This document shows, one piece after another, positions 11,753 through 22,639 of a stretch of DNA of 64,000 nt. The notes under the pieces were generated by a model. The model was not told where the DNA came from, did no database searches, and saw only the letters and a list, made by a program, of their open reading frames with translations. Every line of letters starts with the position of its first letter. Within the stretch, counting starts at the first letter, position 1. This DNA comes from Miscanthus floridulus (lineage: Eukaryota > Streptophyta > Magnoliopsida > Poales > Poaceae): contig NC_089589.1 of NCBI RefSeq assembly GCF_019320115.1, positions 19,531,641 through 19,595,640 of the forward strand. The letters run 5' to 3'. Both the position numbers and the translations under genes were made by a program.

Positions 11753-13150
11753 CTACTTGATAGGTTTGGCCTTGCCGTTGACATTCAAGGAGTGCTCGAT
11801 CAAGTTCCGAGGTACACCAGGCATGTCAGCAGGTTTCCATGCGAACACATCCACATTGCTCCTCAAGAACCTGACGAGCGCATCTTCCTTTTTGGGATCC
11901 AGGTTGGCCCCGATAAGGGCTGTCTTGCTGGGATCGCCGTCGACCAGTTGGATCATTTTGTGCTCCTTGGACTTGGTGTTCTTGCGTGGAGCCTCGAGCT
12001 CTGGGATCTTCAGGTGGTCGGCCGAGGTTTTCTTGGCGTCGAGCATGGTCTCAGCCATGCGAATATAGAGGTCGTGAGCCTCTGCTATTTTGAAACTATC
12101 GTCCTCATAGGTATAAGCTGCATATACGTTGCCCCTGAGAGTCAGAACTCCTTTCTCGGTAGGCATCTTCAGCACCAGATACCTGTAATGAGGTATGGCC
12201 ATGAACTTGGTGAGCGATGGTCGACCCAGGATAGCATGGTAGGTGCCGTCGAAGTCAACGACCACGAAGTTGACGTAGTCGGTGCAGAAGTGGTCTAGGG
12301 TTCCAAACTGCATAGGTAACGTGATCTGCCCAAGAGGTGTAGAGCTCTGTCCGAGGAGAACACCCCAGAACTGTGCCTCGTATGGCTTGAGATCCGCCTG
12401 GGTTATCTTCAGGGCCGGCAAACTATTCTTGAACAGTATATCGATGGAGTTGCTGCCATCAATCAGCACTCTGTCGAATTGAACTTTGTTGATACAAGGA
12501 TCAAGGACTAGGGGAAAATGTCCTAGCTCGGGTATGGCAGCCCATTGGTCTTTTCTGCTGAAGGAGATCTCGCGGTGAGACCAAGGAGGGAGCCATGGAT
12601 CGGCGATGAGGTTGTCGGTGTTGGCCACGTTCAAGCAAGCATGGGCGAGCAGCTTGCGTTCTCGCTTGGTCTCGATGGACACTTTGCCTCCAATGATGGT
12701 GTGCACGCGATCGGTTGGCTTGACATACTTGTGACAGGGATCTACGTCGTCATCGTCATTGTCCTCATTACGCTGTTCCCCTGCATCGTTAGGCTTGTCG
12801 GACGTATCCGGAGCCTGTTGACGCGTGTAGATAGACTTGAGAACGCGGCAATTCTCCATGGTGTGGTTTGACTTGGGATGGAGCTGGCAGGGCCCCTTCA
12901 ATGCTTTGGCATAATCTTCTTCGTAATTACGACGTCCGCCCCCTTTTTTGACGGTGTTGACTTCGCCATCGTCTTCCCGAGCACGCTTGCCCCTGTAATC
13001 GTCACGGCGGTTACGCCGCTGATTACGTTGGGTGCGGTGGTCGTGGGAGTCGTTGCGCTGGTTGCGGCGGTCAAAATTGTCGCTCCGACCACGGTTGCCG
13101 TGGTAGTCGTCGCGGTGTGGGGGTGGACGGAGCGCGGAACCCTTGCTGCT
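11753..13150 (-). pseudogene. Gypsy gag C-terminus and aspartic protease
   Basis: This frame continues the gag frame after a frameshift near 13140 and lies in the same frame as pol. It starts with an Arg/Asn/Asp-rich gag tail (near 12950-13140), then KGPCQLHPKSNHTMENC, an HC-type knuckle-like motif, and then the retropepsin region. The active site is LIDGSNSIDILF, where DGS replaces the usual DSG/DTG as in many plant Tat elements. The C-terminal part (AFAWKPADMPGVPRN) is the usual linker into reverse transcriptase. It ends at a TAG (11755-11753), 34 codons before the pol frame opens. Confidence 0.85.
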
Positions 13151-15330
13151 TCTTCGATAATTATCTTTTTAGCGTCGTCGGCATCCGCATATTTCTTGGC
13201 GGTGGCCAGGAGCGCTGTGACCGATTCGGGTCTCTTGCGGAGGAGCTTGTCCCGCAGGGCATCGTGGAAGTGGAGACCAGTGATGAAAGCCTCGATTGCC
13301 TCGTTGTCGGAGATTGATGGGACCTTGATGCGCATCTCTGAGAAACGCCGGACATACTCGCGCAGTGGCTCATCTTTCCGATCTTGAATCCGCTGCAGAT
13401 CATATTTGTTGCCGGGTTGCTCATAGGTGGCAATGAAGTTGTCGATGAAGGCTTGCTTGAGTTCTTGCCAGGAATCGAAGTAGTTTGCTGGCAAGCTGAC
13501 CAGCCATTGGTGACCTACATGGCCAACAGCGACTGGAAAGTAGTTAGACATGACGTGCTCGTCAGCCATGGCTGATCTACATGCGGTTTCGTAGAGCATG
13601 ACCCATAATTCGGGGTTCTCCTTGCCGTCATACTTCTAAAGTTTTTCGAGCTTGAAGTTCTTGGGCCATATGACTTGGCGAAGGTGCGGAGTAAACTGCT
13701 TCAAACCCGGTGGGCCGTGGGCAGTTTCATATTCCATACGGCGATAGCTTTCGTGGGATGCACGATCGTTGGCTCTCTGGTTGATGCGATCACGCAAATC
13801 ACGTCCTCCGAGGTAATGGCGGAGATCATTATTGCCATCGCGGCGATCTCGGTTGCCATCTAGATTAGCCCTTCGACCGTGATTTTCACGGCGATTATTG
13901 CGGTTGTCTCGGCGATTGTCGTCCCGACGGCGGTTGTCATCCCGACCACCATCATGGCCACCGTTTCCGCCTTGACGGTTGTCTGACGGATCATTGTTGC
14001 GCGAGCCACGTGGGTTGTGTGGCTATGAGCGACTTGAGTACTGGCGGCTGTGGCTTGACTCGACTGAGACGGATGGAGCCCGAGCTTGATTTACGATCTC
14101 TACAGTCTGGGCCATAGCGGCCGTCAGGTAAGCTTGTATATCGTCGCGAACTGCCTGGGTTTCCGGGGTATTGGGTAGCCATTGCATCGTCGCCATAGCG
14201 ACGGCTACGTTGGCGCTTGGAGTCTTGAAGACCTGTTTGTTCCCCACCCTGTCGAAGGCATTGTTGAGATCGCGTGGCTGGACCCTTATGCGTCGGGCCT
14301 CCTCTTCTACCTTGGCTTCGATTTGTCGGCGATTAAACCGATCGATATTGCATGCTTCACGTGCCAGCCTTTCTTGTTCCGTCTCACCGGCTGCCGGTGG
14401 TTCATCATTGCTGACAACATTGATCAAGTCTCCCCACCTTGGTGGGAAGGATGGGAATTGGGGGTATCCCGGGGCGTGGTTTGGGATATCCAGATCGTAT
14501 TCAATGCCTTCGTCGTCATGATGCTGGAGCTCTATGCGAACAGAGTCATTAGATGCGGTGCCGGACGAAGAGCTTGAGCCACCCTCTTGAACTGTGTGGA
14601 CCGATCCTTCTTGATAATCCTTAATCCGGACCATGTTGACGAAGTTGCGCAGGTCGTAGGGCTGGACCTGGTAGTTCTCCGTCGAGGCTTCATACTCGGA
14701 GAGCCGAAGACCTGTCGCAGGGGCTAGCCGGCGACGAATGGAGCGCCCTTCAGGAGTAGATGTGACCACGAGATCCGTACCGAGTCGTGCAGGACGACTG
14801 GCCCAAGCTGGTCGGGTAGATCTATTGTGGGTGGTGATTACCTGCTCATTAGGTTGACTTTGAATCAAACTTACTAGAGTTAGGGTTTCAGCAAGTTTGG
14901 TGCTGACCCGATCGATGGAGTCGAGCAGGTCGGTGTTGTCGATCTGCTTCCCTTTGTAGCGGGGAAGCGGATGACGGGTTGTCGGCGTGGCTGAAAACGA
15001 TGTGGGCGTGGTCAGAGCCAGATCCACCGTGGTTGAAGCCAGATCCACTATGGTCGGAGCCAGATCCAACGTGGTCGGAGCCAGATCCACCGTGGTCAGA
15101 GCTAGATCCACTGTGGCCGGAGCCATAGCCGATGCAGGTGAAGTAGCGGTCGATGCAGATTGAATCCGCGCCTCCTCCGTGATTGTGGCGATGAAGTCGT
15201 CGGAGCCGGTGGTCCAGGTGATCTGACCGATGGTGAACGTGAGGCCGTCCGGCGTAGCCATGAAGCCGGGGATGATGACCATCTTGTTCGCTTGGAGAGC
15301 AGTACGCACACCCCCTACCTGGCGCGCCAC
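13151..15330 (-). pseudogene. Gypsy gag polyprotein, N-terminal and capsid part
   Basis: The frame from 15330 to 13151 is broken only by TAG at 14025-14023 and TAG at 13638-13636. It includes a Thr/Leu-rich repeat stretch near 15000-15110 (repeating 'TTVDLA'), a charged region, an Arg/Asp/Asn-rich stretch (13720-14020) and the retrotransposon gag domain (PANYFDSWQELKQAFIDNF, REYVRRFSEMRIKV). Gag forms the virus-like particle that packages element RNA in the cytoplasm. Start choice is uncertain: an ATG lies close to the LTR at about 15253, and the frame is open to the primer site. The gene is disabled by two stops and the frameshift that follows. Confidence 0.85.
15311..15330 (-). promoter_or_regulatory. 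Primer binding site of gypsy element
   Basis: On the element strand the bases next to the 5' LTR read TGGCGCGCCAGGTAGGGG, the primer site typical of many grass gypsy elements. I do not assign the tRNA. Confidence 0.8.
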
Positions 15331-15798
15331 TGTCGACGAAATATGGTCGGCAGTCTACCTAGGGGTATGCCTAAGGTAGTAGATTGTCGGCAGATAGATG
15401 CGCAAGCCACAAACAAGATGGTGACGCAAGACACACAAGGTTTTATCCAGGTTCGGCCGCCAAGAAGGCGTAATACCTACGTCCTGCATCTGATTGTATT
15501 GCTGTATGTCAATGAGAGATGTTTTTAGAGGGGTCCCGTGCCCACCTTATATAGTCCGGGGGGTAGGGTTATAGATCTAGAAACTAATCCTAGCCAGTTA
15601 CAATTGCCATAGGTGGCCGGATAAGGATTCCTATTCTAACCGACCAGGATCTTGCTTGATCGCCAAATCCGTCTTGACTCCTTGCGCGGGACTCCAAACA
15701 GGTTGGTCAGGCCACGCGTCATCTTTTGGTGGACCGGACCCTCTGATCTGGGCCGGCCCAAGTCTAGCCATAAGGGTATAGGGGTTAATACCCCCACA
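15331..15798 (-). repeat. 5' LTR of gypsy element 3000-15798
   Basis: 468-bp LTR, TG...CA, carrying the element promoter. A TATA box (TATATAAG on the - strand) lies at 15546-15553. The matching site in the other LTR (3211-3218) sits beside several transitions. The target duplication GCATC follows at 15799-15803. Confidence 0.93.
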
Positions 15799-15803
15799 GC
15801 ATC

Positions 15804-16837
15804 TAACCCCCTTGTTTCTCGTTGGTACAGGAAATTTCTTCATGAATTCTAGCGTCAATCAAGGGATCCTACCGCGCAGCAGCTAGATACCCTTCTTAGA
15901 CAGGGTGCAGGAAATGGAATGCCCAATTTCATTTCTTGGTTCAAACGGAAGATACCGTCCAATTTAGCTCGTACTTAGTTTGACATTGTAAGTTACTCGT
16001 ACGTGCGAATAATATAACGATGTATCCTGCTTGAGCTTGCAGGGCCAGAGGGATGCGTCTATGCGTGCTGAGTTAAGACAGGTTGCTGATGGCTTTGCCT
16101 ATAGGGTCAGGTTATTTTCCGGTTATGACGTGAATGGATATCGCTTTCGCACAACAAGCTACGAGCAGAGTCGGCCCAATTGAAGAACCACAAGTTCTGG
16201 AGTTTTTACGCCCGGCGTTGATGAGGTCGAGTATTATGGAAGAATTGAAGAAATATACGAACTCAAGTTTCATGGTTCCAAACCTTTTAATCCCGTCATA
16301 TTCAAATGCCATTGGTTTGATCCTGAAGTAACGAGACGGACATATTCTAATCTTGGGCTAGTCGAAATTCGACAGGATTCCATCTTACCAGGAGACGATG
16401 TCTATATTGTGGCCCAACAGGCCACACAAGTTTATTATCTCCCATATGCATGTCAAACCAAAAGGCATCTTAAGGGTTGGGATATTGTGCACAGGGTATC
16501 GCCACACGGTAAAGTGCCTGTCCCAAACGATAAAGATTACAACTTAGACCCAAACACATATGACAGAGAGTTCTTTCAAGAAGAGGGACTAGAAGGGAGG
16601 TTTGAGATAGACTTAACCGAAGCGATCGGAATGGAAGTAGACAATGAAATGGTTATTGAAGAGGACGCTGGAGATGAGGTGCAAAATGTGAAGGACTTAC
16701 AAATGCTTGAGCGATTACATTTAGACAATGACAATGGCAACATTGCTCATTCGGATAGTGTTGATTATTTTGACATGATTGATAGTGATGATGAGACTTA
16801 TGATCCAGCTAATCCCGATCATGAAGATTATTTCTAA
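15804..16837 (+). pseudogene. TNP2 transposase C-terminal part (DUF4216) of outer CACTA
   Basis: This resumes the transposase cut at 2999. After a short piece near 15830-15960 (NFISWFKRK) and an intron-like gap, the DUF4216 region runs from about 16035 (LRQVADGFAYRVRLFSGYDV) through FKCHWFDPEVTR and QQATQVYYLPYA to the acidic tail ending NPDHEDYF at 16837. TGA at 16181-16183 interrupts it. The inner copy (23434-22640) is uninterrupted over the same span and serves as the reference. Confidence 0.85.
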
Positions 16838-16958
16838 TACATGTAATACTATTTTATTTTGTAATTACATTTTGTTTATTTTGCATCTCTTTCTAAGTAC
16901 TTCTTGTTTATCTATGCATATTGGTTTACTCTTTTTAATTGCAGGTGATTGAACAAAG

Positions 16959-18943
16959 ATGGTGGGCGGTGGGATGAGGAAGCTAACGTCCTTGTACCGA
17001 AGGACAAGCACCGCTGCACCAAGGGAGAGGAGGAGGAGGAGCAGCTATAGGAGGGAGCCATCGCTTGCTGCCCCATCGCGTGAGGAGGAGGAGGAGCAGG
17101 TGCCCTAGGAGGATGCCAAGGAGGCGCAGGAGGACGCGCAGGAGGACGAGGAGGAGGAGGCGATGGCAGGGGGTTCCGCTTCCTCTAGTTCATCGAGCGT
17201 TTACTTATGAGGTCCCGCGAGCCTCCCTCAGTGACCGATTGTGCAGGAACTGGACGATTGTGGCGAGTGGAGGTGCTCACACACGCCAAGTCAATGGCAT
17301 CCTCGATCTTCTATGCAAGGAGCACTTCCCTGGCCTGGTTGAGTACGCCGGAGTGAGGGGGCTGGCCTACTCATTTGACCACTACGCCGCCGCCCCCGAT
17401 GCTGCAGATCGGGCCCACAGGGTATTCAACAACAAGGCAGAGCGGGTGAAGCAAGAGCTGTGGGTAACTACTCCTCGCACTACATTGCTCAATACATCGC
17501 ATTCATTGGACATTCTTCAAATAATGAATGGATACATCGTGTTTGTATGCAGGATTTCTTTAGATGCCAGGACGGACATGAGGCCAGGGCGGATGCGGTG
17601 GCTACCAAATGCTGCAAAAAACTAATCATGGACATGCATTACGAGGCGCGCATCCAGGCCATCGTAACTTACCACGGGACCGTCCTTGGAACAAAGGTCA
17701 CCAAAAGGGACGCAAGGAGCATGACGCTGACCCAGGACTAGTACCTGCAGGTAAATGCAGAACATTAATACTGATTCCTTTTGAGATTAAGTAGGCTTAA
17801 TTTCATCTTCTGATATGTCATGTACTTGATGGCATGTAGATGATTCCTTATTGGTGCGCCGCGCATCCCCAGTGCTGGGAACAGATGGTGGACAAGTGGT
17901 GCTCACGCAAGTGGGAGGAGACGCACAACTTGTGCCAAGAGTGGCGTTTGATGATGCCAGGTGTAGCACACCATCAAGGTAGCCACAGCCTTAGCGGATA
18001 CGCAGAAACATGGGTACGCAAATTCATTTATTTATTCTAACGCTCAATTCTGCATGATTTCTAATCATCTTGTTGATTTTCTCACAGTCGACGTCACATG
18101 GTGGCCAGCCTTGCTCCATCTTCAAGGCATTTGCTATGGCCCACATGGGCAAGGCGATGTTCGATGTCGACTATAACCCGGAGGACAGGCCCGAGGCGTA
18201 CAGCAATGCGACCATCCACAACTGCCTCAGTGAGTACACATCGATGGCAAGGGAGGGTCCATAGGCCACAGTATGATCCGAGCACCGAGGACCTTGATGG
18301 AGAAATCATCATGAGGGTGGGAGGAGGCAAGAAGCATGGGCGGTACTGGATTGGCGATGGCGCAATCGACTCGGCCGCTACTCCCAGTCTCTCCTAGATT
18401 CGAGCAAGTAGCACGAGCAGGAGCCCGACCATACGACCTCGGTAGGACACTTCACACCACCGGGTGGAGGCACTCGAGGTTATTCCTGGTTATTTGTCGT
18501 TCATTCGTTTTTTTATACCTTTCCTTTGCATTATTGTAACATTGGGGTGAATATATTGTAGGCCCAGCTAGAACAAGAGAGGAGGATACGGGAGTAGATG
18601 CAGGTGAAGATGGAGAGGGTGGAGGCCGACCGGGAGGCCGAGCGGTGGAGGATGGCGGAGATTCTTCAGTACATGCAAAGTCTTGGCGCCGCTACGGGTG
18701 TAGTTCCGCCACCTTCGCTGTTCGCTCCACCTCCACCTCCTCACTATTCTACTCCTGTGAGTATAAATGTTTTAGTTTGTATGTTCATGCTTACGGTCAA
18801 ACCTAGTGGAGTATGAAAGTTTTATTCATGTATGGTATATATTTATCTTGTCTCACACATGTAATCTCTTCTCCTTTGTGCAGAATCAATCAGCGGCATC
18901 GAACGATCCTCATGCTTCAGTGAATCCTTCACCAAATCAGTGA
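16959..18943 (+). pseudogene. TNPA-like (Ptta/En/Spm) second gene of outer CACTA
   Basis: Starts at ATG 16959 (MVGGGMRKLTSLYRR), 122 bp after the TNP2 stop. A basic/acidic low-complexity N-terminus (Arg- then Glu-rich) is followed by the plant Ptta/En/Spm transposase domain spread over several exons: GLAYSFDHYAA (17220-17460), IVTYHGTVLGTKVTKRDA (17545-17760), MIPYWCAAHPQCWEQMVDKW (17840-18015), FAMAHMGKAMFDVDY (18090-18260), then GGGKKHGRYWIGDGAID. The last exon (from about 18560) is coiled-coil-like (VEADREAERWRMAEIL), ending at TGA 18941. TNPA-type proteins bind the subterminal repeats. Stops are TAG near 17107, TGA near 17208, TAG 17739 and TAG near 18262. The exon model is inferred. Confidence 0.75.
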
Positions 18944-19014
18944 TGATACTTGTGGTTGTTAATGGTACTTCTATTTGCAATTGTGGTTGAAGATGATGGA
19001 GCACTTGGATTACT

Positions 19015-19165
19015 TGTGAACTTATTTGTGATATATTGTGAGACATATGATGTTTGTGATATATATGTGACGTTTGTGATATATATGTGGTGTTGGTGAT
19101 ATATATATGCTGTTGATGATATATATGTGATGTTGGTGATGTTTGTTATATATATATTCTGTTTG
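19015..19165. repeat. AT-rich 'GTGATATATATG' microsatellite downstream of TNPA-like gene
   Basis: Irregular repeats of GTTGGTGATATATATG type. An equivalent ATATATATCAC block occurs inverted at 19960-20060 in the inner CACTA, so this is a family feature of the 3' flank, not a new insertion. Confidence 0.7.
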
Positions 19166-19199
19166 TTTGGATGGGATGTAAAAAACAAATAAAAAGGCT

Positions 19200-19330
19200 A
19201 TTTTCAGTCACTTTGCCGAGTGCAATGGCCATGACACTCGGCAAAGTGACTACCTAGGGACTACCTGGAAACATGCTTTGCCGAGTGCAAAGGCCATTGC
19301 ACTCGGCAAACATCACAGATTTGCCGAGTG
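19200..19330. repeat. Subterminal repeats of outer CACTA, proximal part
   Basis: Copies of CTTTGCCGAGTGC in both orientations. The block is cut at 19330 by insertion of the inner CACTA and continues at 29181. Confidence 0.85.
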
Positions 19331-19925
19331 CACTACTGGAGGCGCCCACTTTGCCGAGGGCCCAGGGCACTCGGCAAAGGCCCAAAAGCCCTCAGCAAAG
19401 GCTTTGCCGAGTGCCACCCTCGGCAAAGAGCCCTCGGAAAAAAATTTAACGGCAAAGAGGCTCTTTGCCGAGGGCCATTTGTCGGGCACTCGGCAAAGCC
19501 TTTTCCGAGTGCCAATGGCGGCACTCGGCAAAGAAAAGCAGCTGTCAACGGCGCTGCTCCGTTGACGGCGCCTTTGCCGAGTGCCGACAGTTAGGGCACT
19601 CGGCAAAGACATTTTTTATTTTTTTTTCAAAAACTCTTTGCCGAGTGCCGCGGTGGCAAGGCACTCGGCAAAGACATTTTTATTTTTTAAAAAAAACTCT
19701 TTCCCGAGTGCCACGGCGGCGCGCACTCAGCAAAGCTATTTTTTAATTTTTTTTAAAAAAGCTCTTTGCCGAGTGCCTCCCCAGCTTGGCACTCGGCAAA
19801 GATTTTTGCTTTTTTTAAAAAAAAAATCTTTGCCGAGTGCAATGTCCTGGCACTCGGCAAAGTTTCCCAGCTTTGCCGAGTGCCATGACCATTGCACTCG
19901 GCAAATCAACCGAAATTGCATTTTT
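19331..19925. repeat. Subterminal repeat block, TNPA-side end of inner CACTA
   Basis: About 20 copies of CTTTGCCGAGTG(CC) in both orientations, many as short hairpins separated by T-rich spacers (poly-T at 19610-19625, 19680-19695, 19740-19760 and 19810-19830). These arrays are the known binding sites for TNPA-type proteins. Open frames here are repeat by-products. Confidence 0.9.
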
Positions 19926-20334
19926 TTTGTTTTTTGCATTCCACTGACACAAACAGTTCAAATATATATCACATGTCACATATATATCACAAACATCACA
20001 ATAATCACATATATATCACAATGAAACCATTTTCACACATTATATCACAATCACAACTCAAATAACAACATATCGCAACCACAAGTCAAATATCACAACC
20101 ACAAGTCACAAATTCACAACTACAGTCCATCAAGTCCAAGCACAAGTCACAACCACAAGTGAAGCTCAAGTCCAAGCACATGACGAAGCACAACTCCTCA
20201 AAAAGGTGGCCTATGACACGATGGTGAAGCAAAGGCTCCATCATTCGGTGACGCATGAGCGGGGTTATTCGAACCCACCGACGGAAGCTGCAAAAAGGAT
20301 AAGAGGTTGCATGTTGAGATTCATCTAATAAGTT

Positions 20335-20580
20335 TCTATGTGAAGCATTGGTGTATGTCATAGCTAGTGCAAGCATCTAGTAAGTTTCTATGTCAAGCAT
20401 CTAGTAAATTGAGAATGTCAAGCATGGTTGTATGTCATAGCTAGTGCAAGCATGTAGTAAGTTTCTATGTCAAGCATCTAGTAAGTTTCTATGTCAAGCA
20501 TCTAGTAAGTTTCTATGTCAAGCATCTAGTAAGTTTGTATGTCAACCATGGTTGTATGTCAAGGAAGCATCTAGTAAGAG
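20335..20580. repeat. 24-bp minisatellite in inner CACTA
   Basis: Tandem units of AAGTTTCTATGTCAAGCATC plus TAGT, with four good copies at 20455-20545 and degenerate copies before. It lies just past the 3' end of the TNPA-like gene. The outer element has no clear equivalent, so it arose after the two copies split. Confidence 0.8.
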
Positions 20581-20589
20581 TGAACTTTC

Positions 20590-22532
20590 ATACTTACAGG
20601 AGTGGCTGTAGGAGTAGGCGGTGGAGGATCTGCCAATGGCAAAGGTACACCCCCTTGCTAGACACTCCACATGAAGGCCTCCATTTCTTGCATCCTCCTC
20701 TCCTGGGCCGCGAACGCTTCCCTCTGGGCCTGCAGTTGCGCGCTCTGAGCCTCAACCACGAGCTTCTAGGCCTACAGCTCAGCCTGCAATACAAACTTCA
20801 ATGTTTCAGTAATGCAAATGTAACTTAGGTGTGTAAAGATGAACGTACGATGAGTAAAACAGGACGTACCTCGAGAGCGTCGACCCGCTGTAGTGACGGA
20901 GTAGGCCGTGGGCGTATGGGCTGGCTGGAGCTCGTGCTCCATGCTTGGAGCATGTCGAGAGAGGGAACAATGGTGGAGTCGATGGCACCGTCTGCAATCC
21001 ACAGCCACCCATGCTTCTTGCCTCCTCCTAGCCTCATGATGGTCTCTGCATCAATGGGCTCAGTGCGCACATCATAATCTTCCCCATGGACCTCCCTCAC
21101 CTTTGAGGTGTACTCTTGGACCTTAGTGTGCACGGTCGGGTCGGAGTACACCTCACGCGGGGCAGACGGGTCGAAGGAGACAGAGGAAGACACCCTGCCC
21201 ATGTGGGACATAGCCCACGCAAAGAACTCTGAGACCTCCACGCCTAGGTGTGCAGCCTCCTACGAGTAAGACGGCAAGATGATGAGAAATAAGGTAGAAC
21301 TCAGCGTCAAATAAGATAAAAGAAATCACTTACATATGCTTGTTTGTAGGCGGGGAGGCTGCGGCTGCCTTGATGGTGAGTAGCACCTCGCCTCAGCAGA
21401 CGCTGGTCCCGCTGCCTCGCGTGGTTCTCAACGAAGTCATTGAACAACCACCTATCCACGATCATCTCCCAGCACACAGAGTGGGATTGGCACCACCAGG
21501 GAATCACCTATAAGTCATCGATTATTTGACATAGAAAAAGATAAAATTAAACCGACTTAATCTCAAAACGAATCATTATTAATGTTTTTCGTCTACCTCA
21601 AGGTACTGGGCCTGGGACAGCTCTATCTTGCATCAGGCTTGCTGATGGACAGCTTCAACACCACGGCGTAGTAGTCTCTGTGGGCCTGCACACGCACCTC
21701 GTGGTGCATGTCGGTGACGTACTTCCTATAGGCGGCAGCAGCCGCCTGATCTGCCTGGGCCTCAAGTCCTTCTTCCGGCTTGAAATACCTCTACATACAA
21801 AACCGATGTATCCATTCATTATTTCAATAAAAGACTTGCCCAATGAAAATGTTGTGCGAGAGAGACTTACCCAAAACTCCGCCAGTACCCGCTCCTGCTT
21901 GTTGTGGTACCTATCGTCAGGGGCCAACTGGTACCTGTCCCACGTGTAGGCTGGCTCCTGCACGTCCTCAGACAAGTTCACAAGGCCGAGGTACCATTTC
22001 CTACACAAAACACCAAGGATGCTCGTGGGGGAGCGTGTAGGAGTACCCGACAAAACCAACCAGGTCCTGCACAAGTGATTAAGAAAATTTATCAGTTCCT
22101 CTTTTGATTTCCAACATTATCATATGAAGTAGTTGTGATAACATCTATAGTTACTTACCTCTTTGCCATAGGGTGAATCAGTGCCCGGTTGCGAGGAAGC
22201 GGAGGCTGAGGGAGGCTCGCGGGACCTCGCTGGTAGACAGTCGGAGTAGCGGAACTGTCACCCTCGGCGGCCTCATCCTTGGCCGCCTCGTCCTCGGTCT
22301 ATCGGACGTCCTCATCCTCGACCTCATCCTCGGGCATGGCCATCACGTGCTCCTCCTCCATCACCTCGTCTGAAGGTGGCGGGGAAGGAGTCCGCTACCT
22401 CCTGCTGACCCTGGTCCTCCTCCTCTGACCTCCTATGGATGCTACCCCTGACCCCGACCCCTCGTCTAAAACGGGAGGGCGTGGTCTCTCGTAAAGGGAG
22501 GCCGTCTCACGTCGTGGATGGCTGCTCGCCAT
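20590..22532 (-). pseudogene. TNPA-like (Ptta/En/Spm) gene of inner CACTA
   Basis: ATG at 22532 (MASSHPRRETASLYERPRP). Exons parallel those of the outer copy: a low-complexity start with acidic segment (EDEVEDEDV), FSWSP-less short central exons near 22070-21660 (VNLSEDVQEPAYTWDRYQLAP, EIMNGYIGFVCR), MIPWWCQSHSVCWEMIVDRW (21507-21310), FFAWAMSHMGRVSSSVSFD (21241 on) with GGGKKHGWLWIADGAID, and a last glutamine-rich coiled-coil exon near 20800-20600. Stops are visible (TAG near 22300, TAG in the last exon near 20768), so it is probably dead. The role expected from the family is binding of subterminal repeats. Confidence 0.72.
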
Positions 22533-22639
22533 CACCTACAATCACAAAGAATGAACAAGACTTATTAGTATATATATTAGAAATAGATTCAAAATAAATA
22601 AAGAAAACACAAACTAAAACAAACGTAGTATTACATGTA

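Larger units (their letters stand above)
3000..15798 (-). mobile_element. Complete Ty3/gypsy retrotransposon, Tat-type, with antisense gene
   Basis: Two 468-bp LTRs (3000-3467 and 15331-15798) bound the element, and an exact 5-bp target duplication GCATC lies at 2995-2999 and 15799-15803. Transcription runs right to left: LTR, primer site, gag, protease, reverse transcriptase, RNase H, integrase, then a long 3' region with an antisense multi-exon gene and tandem repeats. The second RNase H-like domain and the antisense 3' gene are features known from the plant Tat lineage (Grande, RIRE2 and Cinful-type elements). The LTRs differ at roughly 16-18 sites by eye (about 3-4%), mostly transitions, so the insertion is fairly old. 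It lies inside the outer CACTA transposase. Confidence 0.95.

Noticed and set aside
19331..19925. CRISPR-like spaced repeats or terminator hairpins
   Set aside because: The context is a plant CACTA terminus with paired TIR and target duplication; repeat spacing is irregular and orientation alternates.
19278..20024. Open frames with repeated 'ALGK' or 'PSAK' residues
   Set aside because: Translations of TTTGCCGAGTG subterminal repeats, not genes. The same applies to 28925-29604.
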